Source: Actinocorallia herbida
Lineage (GTDB): Bacteria; Actinomycetota; Actinomycetes; Streptosporangiales; Streptosporangiaceae
Reading direction: 5' to 3'
Length of the DNA: 64,000 nucleotides
Assembly (NCBI RefSeq): GCF_003751225.1
Contig: NZ_RJKE01000001.1
Location: 1,054,001 to 1,118,000, forward strand
Shown: piece after piece, positions 43,754 to 53,151 of the stretch
Layout: every line of letters begins with the position of its first letter
Position numbering within the stretch: the stretch's first letter is position 1
The notes under the pieces: generated by a model
Databases searched by the model: none
Told to the model about the DNA's origin: nothing
What the model saw: the letters and a program-made list of their open reading frames with translations, nothing else
Position numbers and translations under genes: made by a program

Positions 43754-46345
43754 ATGGCCCCACGTGCGTCCGGAGGTACGCGGAACTCCTCGCGTGGCGG
43801 GTCCTCCGGGCCTGCCGGCAAAACGACCCCCGCACCACGCCGCCGCACCGCGAAGGCGCCCCACAAGGGCGGGCAGCAGGCGCCCCGCAGAAGGGCGCCC
43901 GAGCCCCGGCGCAGCGGTCCGGGGCCGATCAGCAGGCTCTTCCTCGGCTTCTTCCGGATGCTCGCCTCATTCTGGATGCTGGTCGCCAGGGGGGTCGGCT
44001 CCATGTTCCGAGCCTACGGAGACGGAGCGCGCGAACTGGAACCCGAACACCGCAGGGACGGGGCGGGCCTCAGCCTGCTCGGCGTCGCCATCGTCTTCGC
44101 ATCGGTGACCTGGTGGACCCCGCACGGCTGGTTCACCGAGGTCCTGGAAATGCTCACGCGCGGCGGACTCGGCAAGTTCGCGATGGCCCTGCCGCTCCTG
44201 CTCGCGTTCCTCGCCTGGAGCACCCTGCGCCACCCGGAGCGGCACGAGGACGCGGGCCGCATCGCCATCGGGTGCAGCGCGCTGTTCCTCGGCGTCGCCG
44301 GAGTCGTCCACATCGCCTCGGGCAGCCCCGCCCCTTCGGACATGGAACACGTGCGCAAGGCCGGGGGCGTCCTCGGCTGGCTGGTGTCGGCGCCGCTGGA
44401 GACCCTGCTGTCGGCGTGGGTCGCGGTGCCGCTGCTGCTGCTCATCTCCTTCTTCGGCCTCCTCGTCGTCACCAAGACCCCGGTGCACCGCATCCCGGAC
44501 CGTTTCGACGAGCTGATGCGCCTCACCTTCCTGCGCGACCGCGGCGCCGCGGACCCCGACGGTCCCGGCGCGGACAAGGACGGCAAGAAGGGCAAGAGCG
44601 AAGGGGGCGGCCGCCGGAGGCGCAAGAAGGACCGGGAGCAGGAGGGCGAGTTCGAGGTCGGGCAGCACACCCGGCCCTACGACACCCCGGTCGTCGAGCC
44701 GGAGAAGCCGGCGAAGCCGGGCAAGCGCCCGCCGCTGTCGGACGAGATCTTCGGCGACGACGAGGCCCCGGAACCGCCGCTCGCCGACGCCTTTCCCGAC
44801 GCCGCGACGGCCGAGGCCCCGGCCGTCCCCGACCCGACCCCGGCCCCCGCGCAGACCGAGCAGCTCAAGATCGGCCCGTCCGGCGACGGCTACCAGCTGC
44901 CCGAGCCCGGCCTGCTGAAGGCGGGCTCGGCGATCAAGCCGCGCACCAAGGCCAACGACATCGTCGTGAACGCCCTCACCGGGGTGCTCGAGCAGTTCGA
45001 CGTGGACGCCCAGGTCACCGGCTTCACCCGCGGCCCGACGATCACCCGCTACGAGATCGAGCTCGGCCCGGCCGTCAAGGTCGAGAAGGTCATCGCGCTC
45101 ACCAAGAACATCTCTTACGCGGTCAAGAGCCAGGACGTCCGGATCATCTCCCCGATCCCCGGCAAGTCGGCCATCGGCGTGGAGATCCCCAACACCGACA
45201 AGGACCTCGTGTCCCTCGGCGACGTGCTGCGCTCCCAGGTCGCCGCCGCCGACCAGCACTCGATGCTGGTGGGCCTCGGCAAGGACGTCGAGGGCCGCAC
45301 GGTCGTCGCCAACCTCGCCAAGATGCCGCACATCCTCATCGCGGGCGCGACCGGCGCGGGCAAGTCGACCTGCATCAACGGCCTGATCACCTCGATCCTC
45401 ATGCGGGCCACGCCCGACGAGGTCCGGTTGATCCTCGTCGACCCCAAACGGGTGGAACTCTCGGCGTACGCGGGAATCCCCCACCTGATCACCCCGATCA
45501 TCACCAACCCGAAGAGGGCCGCCGAGGCGCTCGGCTGGGTCGTCGGCGAGATGGACCGGCGCTACGACGACCTCGCGGCCTCCGGCTTCCGGCACATCGA
45601 CGACTTCAACAAGGTGGTCCGCGCGGGAAGGCTCTCCGCGCCCCCCGGCAGCGAACGCGTCTACACGCCGTACCCGTACCTCCTCGTCATCGTCGACGAG
45701 CTGGCCGACCTCATGATGGTCGCCCCCCGTGACGTGGAGGACCACGTCGTGCGGATCACCCAGCTCGCCCGTGCCGCGGGCATCCACCTGGTGCTGGCCA
45801 CCCAGCGGCCGTCCGTCGACGTCGTCACCGGCCTGATCAAGGCCAACGTGCCGTCGCGGCTGGCGTTCGCCACGTCCTCACTCGCCGACTCCCGGGTCAT
45901 CCTCGACCAGCCGGGCGCCGAGAAGCTCGTCGGGCAGGGTGACGCCCTGTTCCTGCCCATGGGCGCGTCAAAGCCGATGCGGCTCCAGAACGCCTACGTT
46001 TCCGAGAAGGAGATCGCGGGCATCGTCGCTCACTGCAAGGCCCAGATGGAGGCCGAGTACGCCACCGACGTACAGGCCGAAGCGGGACCCCGCAAGGAGA
46101 TCGACGAGGAGATCGGCGATGACCTTCAGTTGCTCGTGCAGGCGATCGAACTCGTCGTGTCGACGCAGTTCGGCTCGACCTCGATGCTCCAGCGCAAGCT
46201 CCGCGTCGGCTTCGCCAAGGCGGGCCGGCTCATGGACCTGATGGAGAGCCGGGGCATCGTCGGACCGTCCGAGGGCTCGAAGGCGCGTGACGTGCTCGTC
46301 AAGCCCGATGGACTCGCCGAAGTGCTGGCCTTGCTCAATTCGTGA
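43754..46345 (+). CDS. ftsK: DNA translocase FtsK
   Basis: An 863-aa FtsK/SpoIIIE. A basic Arg/Pro/Ala-rich N-terminus (1-70), four membrane helices (about 100-265), an acidic/Lys-rich linker, then the motor: Walker A GATGAGKST (about 537), Walker B LLVIVDELADLM, and the gamma winged helix GSTSMLQRKLRVGFAKAGRLMDLMESRGIVG. It pumps DNA at division septa. ATG at 43754 is preferred; an in-frame TTG at 43712 lies in the promoter-like stretch. No clear ribosome site before the ATG. Confidence 0.96.
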   Translation: MAPRASGGTRNSSRGGSSGPAGKTTPAPRRRTAKAPHKGGQQAPRRRAPEPRRSGPGPISRLFLGFFRMLASFWMLVARGVGSMFRAYGDGARELEPEHRRDGAGLSLLGVAIVFASVTWWTPHGWFTEVLEMLTRGGLGKFAMALPLLLAFLAWSTLRHPERHEDAGRIAIGCSALFLGVAGVVHIASGSPAPSDMEHVRKAGGVLGWLVSAPLETLLSAWVAVPLLLLISFFGLLVVTKTPVHRIPDRFDELMRLTFLRDRGAADPDGPGADKDGKKGKSEGGGRRRRKKDREQEGEFEVGQHTRPYDTPVVEPEKPAKPGKRPPLSDEIFGDDEAPEPPLADAFPDAATAEAPAVPDPTPAPAQTEQLKIGPSGDGYQLPEPGLLKAGSAIKPRTKANDIVVNALTGVLEQFDVDAQVTGFTRGPTITRYEIELGPAVKVEKVIALTKNISYAVKSQDVRIISPIPGKSAIGVEIPNTDKDLVSLGDVLRSQVAAADQHSMLVGLGKDVEGRTVVANLAKMPHILIAGATGAGKSTCINGLITSILMRATPDEVRLILVDPKRVELSAYAGIPHLITPIITNPKRAAEALGWVVGEMDRRYDDLAASGFRHIDDFNKVVRAGRLSAPPGSERVYTPYPYLLVIVDELADLMMVAPRDVEDHVVRITQLARAAGIHLVLATQRPSVDVVTGLIKANVPSRLAFATSSLADSRVILDQPGAEKLVGQGDALFLPMGASKPMRLQNAYVSEKEIAGIVAHCKAQMEAEYATDVQAEAGPRKEIDEEIGDDLQLLVQAIELVVSTQFGSTSMLQRKLRVGFAKAGRLMDLMESRGIVGPSEGSKARDVLVKPDGLAEVLALLNS

Positions 46346-46430
46346 CTCGGAAACGGGGCCGATCCTTACGGAACGGCTTAGATCACGGTCCTAGACTGAT
46401 CATGACAGCGTTCGCGGTGGAGGTTCTTTC

Positions 46431-47186
46431 ATGAGCATCGGTGAAGTCCTGAGTCAGGCACGGCGTGATTCGGGCCTCACCGTCATGCACGTCGCCGAAC
46501 GGACCAGGATCCGGGAGACCGTGATCCGCGGCATCGAGCAGGACGACTACTCGATGTGCGGGGGCAACTTCTACGCCCGCGGCCACATCCGCAGCATCGC
46601 CCGGGTGCTCGGCGTGGACGCCGACCCGCTGATCCGCGAGTACGACGACACCCATGGCGGCGCGCCCGGCGTGCAGGTGAGCGCGGCGGCGGCGTTCGAG
46701 CCCGAGACGCCCCTGAAGTTCAAGGAGCGGCGCCAGACCAACTGGAGCGCCGCGATGGCCGCGGTGCTCGCCCTGGTGGCGGTCTGGGGCATCGTGCAGT
46801 TCTTCAGCGGTGGCCAGGGCGAGAAGGTCACCCCCGTCGTCGCCAAGGACACCGTGACGGCCACGGCCGCGCCCGCCGCCGAGCAGACCCCCGGCCCCGA
46901 CGCGGTGGCCGCCGTGCCGCCGGTCAAGAAGGGCCATGTGCTCGTCCAGATCCGCGCGACCGCCCAGTCCTGGGTGCGCGTCGAGCCGGTCGAGGGCGAC
47001 AAGCTGTTCATGGGGACCCTCGCCAAGGGCAAGACCGGGAGCTGGACGGGCAAGAAGATCGGGATCACGCTCGGCAACGCCGGGGGAGTCGTCCTGACCG
47101 TCAACGGCAAGGACCTGGGCGTGCCCGGCAAGGACGGCCAGGTCGTCCGGTTGTTCTTCGACGGGGACAAGCTCGGCGCCTCCTGA
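46431..47186 (+). CDS. rodZ: RodZ-like helix-turn-helix membrane protein
   Basis: A 251-aa protein: N-terminal HTH_25 ([37 protein letters not shown]) up to residue 70, a basic juxtamembrane region ([10 protein letters not shown]), one helix at about 105-123, a Pro/Ala/Thr linker and a C-terminal DUF4115 domain ([15 protein letters not shown]). RodZ links MreB-type cell-shape machinery in rods; in actinomycetes the homologue sits before rimO/pgsA. Good ribosome site GGAGG upstream. Confidence 0.9.
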   Translation: MSIGEVLSQARRDSGLTVMHVAERTRIRETVIRGIEQDDYSMCGGNFYARGHIRSIARVLGVDADPLIREYDDTHGGAPGVQVSAAAAFEPETPLKFKERRQTNWSAAMAAVLALVAVWGIVQFFSGGQGEKVTPVVAKDTVTATAAPAAEQTPGPDAVAAVPPVKKGHVLVQIRATAQSWVRVEPVEGDKLFMGTLAKGKTGSWTGKKIGITLGNAGGVVLTVNGKDLGVPGKDGQVVRLFFDGDKLGAS

Positions 47187-47224
47187 GTCACGGGCGGGGT
47201 GCGGGGCCCACTACCTTTAGAGGC

Positions 47225-48658
47225 ATGCCCGAGCCCCGTACCGTCTCGCTGGTCACCCTCGGTTGTGCCCGCAACGAGACAGACTCCGAAGAACTCGCCG
47301 CCCGCCTCGAGGCGTCCGGCTGGAAGCTCCAGGAGGGGTCCGAGAGCGCCGACGTCGTCCTGGTGAACACCTGCGGGTTCATCGACGCGGCCAAGAAGGA
47401 CTCGATCGACACCCTGCTCGCCGCGCACGACACCGGCGCCAAGGTCGTGGCGGCCGGGTGCATGGCCGAGCGGTACGGCGCGGAGCTGGCCGACGCGCTG
47501 CCCGAGGCCAACGCGGTGATCGGCTTCGACGACTACGCCTCGATCGGCGAGCGCCTCGACGACGTCGTCGCGGGCCGCTCGTTGACCGCGCACAAGCCAC
47601 GCGACCGCCGCACCCTGCTGCCGATCACCCCGGTGGCCCGATCCGCCGCGCACGCGCACGTGCCGGGGCACGGCGAGCAGGCCGTCGAACTGCCCGAAGG
47701 GCTGGCGCCCGCCTCCGGCCCGCGGGTGCTGCGCAAGCGCCTGGGCGGCGGCCCGGTCGCCCCGCTGAAGCTCGCGTCCGGCTGCGACCGCCGGTGCACC
47801 TTCTGCGCCATTCCCGCCTTCCGCGGCTCGTACGTCTCGCGGAAGCCCGCGGAGATCCTCGCCGAGGCCGAGTGGCTCGCCTCCCACGACGTCCGCGAGA
47901 TCGTCCTGGTGAGCGAGAACTCCACCTCCTACGGCAAGGACCTGGGCGACCTGCGGTCGCTGGAGAAGCTGCTGCCCCAGCTGACCCAGGTGATGGACAT
48001 CGTCCGCGTCAGCTACCTCCAGCCCGCCGAACTGCGGCCCGGCCTCCTCGAAGTCATCGCGGGCACCCCCGGCGTCGTGCCCTACTTCGACCTGTCCTTC
48101 CAGCACGCGTCCGGCCCGGTCCTGCGCCGGATGCGCCGCTTCGGCGACCCGGCCAGGTTCCTCGACCTGCTCGCCCAGATCCGCGCGCTGGCCCCCGAGG
48201 CCGGCGTCCGGTCGAACTTCATCGTCGGGTTCCCCGGCGAGACCGAGGCCGAGTTCGCGGAGCTGACCGGCTTCCTGGAGGCCGCGCGCCTCGACGCGAT
48301 CGGTGTCTTCGGCTACTCCGACGAGGACGGCACCGAGGCCGCGAACCTGGACGGCAAGCTCGACTCCGAGGAGATCGACGCGCGCCTCGCCGAGGCGAGC
48401 GCGCTCGCCGAGGAGCTGACCTCCCAGCGCGCCGAGGAGCGGATCGGCACCGAGATCGCGGTCCTGGTCGAGCGGGAGATCGAGCCGGGCGTCTGGGAGG
48501 GCCGCGGATTCCACCAGGCCCCCGAGGTCGACGGCGCCACCACCGTGCGCGGCGCGGGCCTGGCCGTCGGCGACCTCGTCACCGCGGTGATCACCGACGC
48601 GGAGGGCGTCGACCTGTACGGCGACGCCGTCCCGGGCGCAGAGGGTCCGCGTCCGTGA
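47225..48658 (+). CDS. rimO: Ribosomal protein S12 methylthiotransferase RimO
   Basis: A 477-aa radical-SAM MTTase. The N-terminal UPF0004 domain has the three cluster Cys in [18 protein letters not shown] and AGCMAERYG. The radical SAM motif CxxxCxxC is CDRRCTFC (about residue 190), and a TRAM domain ends the protein. It thiomethylates Asp of S12. A roughly 35-residue His/Gly/Pro-rich insert sits between the first two domains, usual for actinobacteria. Overlaps pgsA by 4 nt. Confidence 0.95.
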   Translation: MPEPRTVSLVTLGCARNETDSEELAARLEASGWKLQEGSESADVVLVNTCGFIDAAKKDSIDTLLAAHDTGAKVVAAGCMAERYGAELADALPEANAVIGFDDYASIGERLDDVVAGRSLTAHKPRDRRTLLPITPVARSAAHAHVPGHGEQAVELPEGLAPASGPRVLRKRLGGGPVAPLKLASGCDRRCTFCAIPAFRGSYVSRKPAEILAEAEWLASHDVREIVLVSENSTSYGKDLGDLRSLEKLLPQLTQVMDIVRVSYLQPAELRPGLLEVIAGTPGVVPYFDLSFQHASGPVLRRMRRFGDPARFLDLLAQIRALAPEAGVRSNFIVGFPGETEAEFAELTGFLEAARLDAIGVFGYSDEDGTEAANLDGKLDSEEIDARLAEASALAEELTSQRAEERIGTEIAVLVEREIEPGVWEGRGFHQAPEVDGATTVRGAGLAVGDLVTAVITDAEGVDLYGDAVPGAEGPRP

Positions 48659-49212
48659 CCTCACCGCAGGACCGGCGGGTGAGCACGCTGAACCCCGCCA
48701 ACGTGCTGACGGTGCTGCGCATCGCGCTCGTCCCCCCGTTCTTCGCCATCCTCGTGCTCACCGAGGGGACCGCCTGGCGGCTCACCGCGCTCGCCCTGTT
48801 CGTCTTCGCGGCGTTCACCGACTACGCCGACGGCAGGATCGCGCGCAGCCGCAAGGAGATCACCACCTTCGGCAAGATCGTCGACCCGATCGCCGACAAG
48901 CTGCTCACCGGCGCCGCCCTCGTCGGGCTGTCCATGAACGACGAGCTGACCTGGTGGGCGACCTGGATCATCCTCGCCCGCGAGGTCCCGGTCACCGTCC
49001 ACCGGCTGTTCCTGCTGCGCGACGACGTCGTCGTGGCGGCGGAGAAGCTCGGCAAGTACAAGGCGGCGATCCAGATGCTGGCGATCGTCGTCTACCTGCT
49101 GCCGGTGCGGCTCGACCCGCTCAACGGGATCCTCATGACGATCGCCGTGGTCATGACCGTCGTCTCGGGGCTGGAGTACCTCAACGCAAGGCGGCGCGCG
49201 GCACTAGGGTGA
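48655..49212 (+). CDS. pgsA: CDP-alcohol phosphatidyltransferase (PgsA-type)
   Basis: A 185-aa membrane enzyme. The CDP-alcohol signature is complete: Asp-x2-Asp-Gly-x2-Ala-Arg-x8-Gly-x3-Asp-x3-Asp in [13 protein letters not shown] to IVDPIADK (about residues 56-83). Most likely CDP-diacylglycerol-glycerol-3-phosphate phosphatidyltransferase, making phosphatidylglycerol phosphate. GTG start overlapping rimO, and a 4-nt overlap with cinA. Confidence 0.93.
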   Translation: MTSPQDRRVSTLNPANVLTVLRIALVPPFFAILVLTEGTAWRLTALALFVFAAFTDYADGRIARSRKEITTFGKIVDPIADKLLTGAALVGLSMNDELTWWATWIILAREVPVTVHRLFLLRDDVVVAAEKLGKYKAAIQMLAIVVYLLPVRLDPLNGILMTIAVVMTVVSGLEYLNARRRAALG

Positions 49213-50495
49213 AGCACGTGCGCGTGGAACTGCTGACCGTCGGGGACGAACTGCTCATCGGCGACATCGTCAACGGGAACGCCGCGTGGATGGGCGAGGA
49301 GCTCACCCGCGCGGGGGTCCAGGTGGTCCGCTCGACCGTGGTCGGCGACACCCTCGAGGCGATCGGGGAGGCCGTCGCGGCGGCGCTCGACCGGGCCGAC
49401 GGCCTGATCGTCACCGGTGGGCTCGGGCCCACCTACGACGACCTCACGCGCGACGCGCTCGCCCTGCTGGCCGGGGTGAAGCTGATCCGCGATCCCGAGA
49501 CCGAGGCGGCCATCCGCGAGCGCAGCACCCGGTACGGGGTGCGGCTGCGCGCCTCAGCCCTGCGCATGGCGGACCTCCCCGAGGGCTCGGTGAAGCTGCC
49601 CAACCCCGCGGGGACCGCGCCCGGCATCCGGATGGAGCTGGCGGGCAAACCGGTCTACGCGCTGCCCGGGGTGCCGTTCGAGATGCGCGCGATCATGACC
49701 GAGACCGTCCTGCCGGAACTGCGCGGCCCGTCCGCCCCCGCCGTGCTGACCCTGCGCACCGCGGGCGTCTGGGAGACGGTGCTGGCCGGTCGGCTCGCCC
49801 CCGTGGAGCGGATGGACGGGGTGGCGCTCGCCTACCTGCCCGATCCCGCCCGGGTCGACGTGCGGATCACCGCGGAGTCGGCGGAGACGTTGCGGCGCGC
49901 GGTGGACAAGGCGCGCGGGCTGCTCGGGCAGGCCGTCTACGCCGAAGGGCGGGTCACGACCCTCGGCGCCGCGGTGCTCGACCTGCTGCGTGAGCGGGAC
50001 GAGACCGTCGCGGTCGCCGAGAGCCTCACCGGCGGCCTCCTGGGCGCCGAGCTGACCACCCCGGCAGGGTCCTCCGCGGTCTTCCGCGGCGGCGTGACGG
50101 CCTATGCCACCCCGCTGAAGGCCGCGCTCCTGGGCGTCCCGGAAGACCTCCTCGCCGAGCGCGGCGCGGTCGACCCGGACGTCGCGATCGCGATGGCCGA
50201 AGGCGCGCGGGAGAGGCTCGGAGCGACCCGGGGCCTTGCCGTCACGGGCGTCGCGGGGCCCGACCCGCAGGATGGAAAACCGGTCGGAACGGTACATATC
50301 GGTGTGTGCGGTCCGGAGGGTTCCCGATCCTTCACACCGACCCTTACTTTGCCTTCGGATGGGTCACGAGCCCGTTCCTTGGTCCGCGAGATGACGGTGG
50401 TTCACGCACTCGACCTGCTTCGACACGAAGTCTTGAGGGTTGCGATGATCCGGGAATGGGAACAGGATCAGGAAGATCTGGAAGGTTTGAGCTGA
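49209..50495 (+). CDS. cinA: CinA-family competence/damage protein (MoCF plus PncC domains)
   Basis: A 428-aa two-domain protein. The N-terminal MoCF-like domain (1-170) has TVGDELLIGDIVNGNAAWMG and VTGGLGPTYDDLTRDA; the C-terminal PncC domain (about 265-415) has VAESLTGGLLGAELTTPAGSSAVFRGG and LAVTGVAGPDPQDGKPVGTVHIGV. PncC deamidates NMN; the first domain may have ADP-ribose pyrophosphatase activity. The pgsA-cinA-clgR order is conserved in the phylum. GTG start. Confidence 0.95.
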   Translation: MKHVRVELLTVGDELLIGDIVNGNAAWMGEELTRAGVQVVRSTVVGDTLEAIGEAVAAALDRADGLIVTGGLGPTYDDLTRDALALLAGVKLIRDPETEAAIRERSTRYGVRLRASALRMADLPEGSVKLPNPAGTAPGIRMELAGKPVYALPGVPFEMRAIMTETVLPELRGPSAPAVLTLRTAGVWETVLAGRLAPVERMDGVALAYLPDPARVDVRITAESAETLRRAVDKARGLLGQAVYAEGRVTTLGAAVLDLLRERDETVAVAESLTGGLLGAELTTPAGSSAVFRGGVTAYATPLKAALLGVPEDLLAERGAVDPDVAIAMAEGARERLGATRGLAVTGVAGPDPQDGKPVGTVHIGVCGPEGSRSFTPTLTLPSDGSRARSLVREMTVVHALDLLRHEVLRVAMIREWEQDQEDLEGLS

Positions 50496-50507
50496 ATAAG
50501 GCGTTAC

Positions 50508-50520
50508 GTTCGCAGCGAAC
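50508..50520 (+). promoter_or_regulatory. GTTCGC-A-GCGAAC palindrome upstream of clgR
   Basis: A perfect 6-bp inverted repeat with 1-nt spacer, 87 nt before the clgR start. ClgR operators contain CGC/GCG half-sites and the gene is usually autoregulated, so this is a candidate site, but published ClgR boxes have a wider spacer. The GAAC/GTTC order is opposite to LexA boxes. Confidence 0.4.
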
Positions 50521-50606
50521 ACGATTTCCCGGCTCTGCCAAGCTCAGGTCGGAGACGGGTACGGTGGAACAGTCAGATGGTCCGCACGATGGGGAGGGAG
50601 CGAGCG

Positions 50607-50975
50607 ATGGTCCTGCTTCGCCAGCTGCTGGGTGACGTTCTGCGGCAGCTCCGGCTGCGCCAGGGTCGCACCCTCCGCGAGGTGTCCGCCGCGGCCCGGG
50701 TGTCGTTGGGATATCTCTCTGAGGTGGAGCGCGGTCAGAAGGAAGCCTCTTCTGAGCTGCTCGCGGCGATCTGCAAGGCGCTGGGTGTGCCGTTGTCTCA
50801 TGTCCTACGAGAAGTGTCCGATCTACTTGCGCTCGCCGAACTGCAGGCGGAGCCGGTCATGGCCGGTGCTCCGCAGCGGGAGCGCATCTCCGAGACCATC
50901 CCGGCCTCACCGGTACCCGATTCGCCCGAAGCGATCGCCGGAGACGCCTTCCGGGGGGACATGGTCGCGGCCTGA
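50607..50975 (+). CDS. clgR: ClgR-type XRE regulator
   Basis: A 122-aa helix-turn-helix protein: [61 protein letters not shown] is the ClgR DNA-binding domain. ClgR activates clp protease and stress genes. Its place after pgsA and cinA matches mycobacteria and Streptomyces. The ATG at 50607 after GGGAGGGAG is chosen over ATGs at 50577 and 50589. The C-terminal 45 residues are disordered and end in Ala-Ala, which would fit Clp-mediated turnover as known for Streptomyces ClgR. Confidence 0.88.
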   Translation: MVLLRQLLGDVLRQLRLRQGRTLREVSAAARVSLGYLSEVERGQKEASSELLAAICKALGVPLSHVLREVSDLLALAELQAEPVMAGAPQRERISETIPASPVPDSPEAIAGDAFRGDMVAA

Positions 50976-51047
50976 CGCGACTGAGCATCGCGCGGCCGCG
51001 TGCCGCGCCCGACTGCTGGATCATCAGCGCCCTCGGCGCTGGGACGA

Positions 51048-51082
51048 CGGTGGGCCCCGCGGGCATACGAGGGGGCCCACCG
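51048..51082 (+). terminator. Hairpin between clgR and dps
   Basis: An 11-bp perfect stem (51048-51058 with 51072-51082) and 13-nt loop, 73 nt after the clgR stop. It could terminate clgR or act in the dps leader. Confidence 0.6.
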
Positions 51083-51128
51083 GTGTTGTAGAGATCAAAT
51101 GAAGTCTCTGCACCACGGGAGGATCCAG

Positions 51129-51593
51129 ATGGCCGTCGTGAGCAGTCCGCTGTCCGAAGCAGTCCAGCGTGCTGCCGGCCAGGCCCTGCAAGGGGCGCTG
51201 GTCGACCTCATCGACCTGTCTCTGACCGCCAAGCAAGCCCACTGGAACGTCACGGGACGCACCTTCAAGACCGTCCACGAGCATCTCGACGAGGTCGTCG
51301 CCACCGTGCGTGAGGCGTCCGACTCCGTCGCCGAGCGCGCCATGATGATCGGGGTCCACCCCGACGGGCGCGTGCGGACCGTCGCCGACGGCACGGTCCT
51401 CGCCGAACTCCCGCCCGGCGCCGTCCCCGAGGACAAGGCGGTCTCCTCGATCACCGAGGCCCTCGCCGTCGTGATCGCGCGCTTCCGCGACCGGATCGCC
51501 GCGACCGAGGACGAGCCGGTCACCCAGGATCTGCTCATCGGCATCACCGCGGAGTTGGAGAAGCACCACTGGATGTTCGCCGTCCAGCGTTAG
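51129..51593 (+). CDS. dps: Dps-family ferritin-like DNA-binding protein
   Basis: A 154-aa Dps. The ferroxidase ligands are visible: His/Trp in LTAKQAHWNVTG and His-Glu-His-x-Asp in TVHEHLDEVVATV, plus SVAERAMMIGVHPDG and the end ELEKHHWMF. It stores iron using hydrogen peroxide and may protect DNA. No Lys-rich tail is present, so direct DNA binding is doubtful. ATG at 51129 with GGGAGG 6 nt upstream. Confidence 0.93.
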   Translation: MAVVSSPLSEAVQRAAGQALQGALVDLIDLSLTAKQAHWNVTGRTFKTVHEHLDEVVATVREASDSVAERAMMIGVHPDGRVRTVADGTVLAELPPGAVPEDKAVSSITEALAVVIARFRDRIAATEDEPVTQDLLIGITAELEKHHWMFAVQR

Positions 51594-51640
51594 CCATCCC
51601 GATAGCCCCGCACCGGAGGTTGCGCAGCACCTCCGACAGG

Positions 51641-51675
51641 GCCGCGCCCCGTCTCCCGACGGGGCGCGGCTTTTT
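51641..51675 (+). terminator. dps terminator, with T-run
   Basis: A 13-bp perfect stem (51641-51653 with 51658-51670) followed by TTTTT. The clearest classical intrinsic terminator in the window. It also faces the convergent DUF1990 gene. Confidence 0.93.
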
Positions 51676-51692
51676 CGTCCCCAGGGGGCCGC

Positions 51693-52187
51693 TCAGGGCC
51701 GCACGATGCCGCGGAGTACCCCGGCGCACCTGAGGGCGTACAAGCGCTGGAGGGGCGGGATGAGCGGCTGGAACGGGCGCAGCAGCGGGAGGGCGGCCCG
51801 GCTGAACGCCGTCACCGTGAGCGTGACGGTGTCGTCGTCGTGGTGCTCGACGACGAAGGACTCCTCGCCGCACTCGGGATGACCGGGCAGCGTGCCGTAG
51901 GCCCACCCGGTGCGGCGCGCGTCCTCGACCGTCCAGACGATCCGGCAGGGCGCCTTGACGAACCCCGCGAGCGTCACCGTCACGGCGACGCCCTCGGCGG
52001 CGCGGGGGGCCTCGGCGGCGACCCCGACCGGGATGCGCCGGTGCATGGCGAAGGTCATCAGGGCCTCCCCGGCGGTCCGGTGGGCCTGCGCGCCGCGTCC
52101 GATCTTCCGTCTGACATACAGGTGGGAGTAGCCGGAAGGCGGCCGCTCCGCTCGGGTGGCGCCGACCTCGGCGTAGGTGAAGGTCAT
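51693..52187 (-). CDS. DUF1990 (UPF0548) protein
   Basis: A 164-aa soluble protein of the DUF1990 family: GYSHLYVRRKIGRGAQAHRTAGEALMTFAMHRRIPVGV, then GFVKAPCRIVWTVEDARRTGWAYGTLPGHPECGEESFVV and the LRPFQPLIPPLQRLYALRC tail. Function unknown; the fold is SRPBCC-like. Its start overlaps the stop of the YndJ-like gene in ATGA, so both are coexpressed. Confidence 0.9.
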   Translation of the reverse strand: MTFTYAEVGATRAERPPSGYSHLYVRRKIGRGAQAHRTAGEALMTFAMHRRIPVGVAAEAPRAAEGVAVTVTLAGFVKAPCRIVWTVEDARRTGWAYGTLPGHPECGEESFVVEHHDDDTVTLTVTAFSRAALPLLRPFQPLIPPLQRLYALRCAGVLRGIVRP

Positions 52188-52963
52188 GAGGGGTCCTTTC
52201 GGGTGAGGCGCCAGCCGAGCACGCCGCAGAGGCCGAAGCCGAGCGCGTTGGCGACGCCGTGGGTGGCCGTCATCCAGCCGAGTCCCGGGTGGGGGATCCC
52301 GGACGCCTCGCCCAGCGCGTACCAGAGGGCGAGCAGCATGGTCGGGACCAGGACGGCCCCCGCAAGACGGGCCGCGGCCCTGCCCGTCCGCCAGCAGAGC
52401 AGCCCTGTGAGCCACATGCCCGCGGTGAGCACGACGGCTCCGGCGAACTCCGCCCACTGCCCGGCGAAGTATCCGGCGAGAACGGCGAGCGTCCCCACCG
52501 GGACCGTGACGGCGGCCCAGCGGCCCGCCCGCCCGGACTCGGGACGGCAGGCGAGGCCCGCGACGAGGGCCGCGGCGAACCCGGCGAAGTGGAAGTGCGC
52601 GACCGTGAGCGCCAGCAGCTCCGGGGAGTAGCCGAGCAGAGGGTGTCCGGCCCGTTCCGCGACCAGGGCGAGCGCGGCGACCGAGGGTGAGGCCAGCGCG
52701 GTGGCGAAGGCCGCCTGCCGAGGGTCGCGCAGCGCGCGGGGGAGCCGCCGGACGGCTTCGGCCAGGAGCACGGCCGCGGCCAGCGCGTACAGAACGGCGA
52801 GGAAGGCCGCGGGCTTGCCTACGGGCAGGAACAGGCTGACCGCGCCGGGGACCGCCCCGGCGCACCAGAGCGGCCTCAGCGACCCGGCGCCGGCCAGCCC
52901 GAGGCCGAGCGGGACGACGGCGAGCATCCCGAGGCAGACCAGCAGGTCCACGAGCAAGCCCAT
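52184..52963 (-). CDS. YndJ-like multi-pass membrane protein
   Basis: A 259-aa protein with about nine membrane helices (MGLLVDLLVCLGMLAVVPLGLGLAG, AAFLAVLYALAAAVLLAEA, VAHFHFAGFAAALVAGLA, and so on). The HFHFAGF motif and MTATHGVANALGFG are the YndJ signature. YndJ/DUF1990 pairs recur in actinomycetes. Histidines in helices may bind metal. First gene of the operon, under the two-operator promoter at 52979-53036. Confidence 0.85.
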   Translation of the reverse strand: MGLLVDLLVCLGMLAVVPLGLGLAGAGSLRPLWCAGAVPGAVSLFLPVGKPAAFLAVLYALAAAVLLAEAVRRLPRALRDPRQAAFATALASPSVAALALVAERAGHPLLGYSPELLALTVAHFHFAGFAAALVAGLACRPESGRAGRWAAVTVPVGTLAVLAGYFAGQWAEFAGAVVLTAGMWLTGLLCWRTGRAAARLAGAVLVPTMLLALWYALGEASGIPHPGLGWMTATHGVANALGFGLCGVLGWRLTRKDPS

Positions 52964-52978
52964 GGCGTCCGCCCTTCG

Positions 52979-53036
52979 TTGAACGTGTTCAAGAGATGTG
53001 CGGCTTTACCGTATCCGGATGTTTGAACGCGTTCAA
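52979..53036 (-). promoter_or_regulatory. Two-operator repressible promoter for the YndJ/DUF1990 operon
   Basis: On the minus strand: -35 TTGAAC (53031-53036), 17-bp spacer, -10 TACGGT (53008-53013). The palindrome TTGAACGCGTTCAA (53023-53036) covers the -35, and a second copy TTGAACACGTTCAA (52979-52992) lies between the -10 and the start. Two 14-bp palindromes around a consensus-like promoter indicate a repressor, probably TetR or LacI type. The regulator is not adjacent. Confidence 0.82.
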
Positions 53037-53049
53037 CGGCGGGGTGAGC

Positions 53050-53077
53050 AAAACCCCCGCCAGCGTGCTGACGGGGG
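53050..53077 (-). terminator. rrf2 terminator
   Basis: An 11-bp stem with one G-T pair (53054-53064 with 53067-53077), with TTTT after it on the minus strand (53050-53053). It ends the Rrf2-regulator transcript before the YndJ promoter. Confidence 0.8.
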
Positions 53078-53151
53078 CTGTGAAGACCGAAGGCGGCCAC
53101 TATCCGTGGCGGGCCCCGGGTGACGCACGTGGCCCGCGTGACGGAGGTGGC

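Noticed and set aside
43967-45787. Long open frame antisense to ftsK
   Set aside because: ftsK motor motifs fill the same region on the plus strand.
50508-50520. LexA (SOS) box near clgR
   Set aside because: LexA boxes read GAAC-N4-GTTC; this site has the reverse order and a 1-nt spacer.
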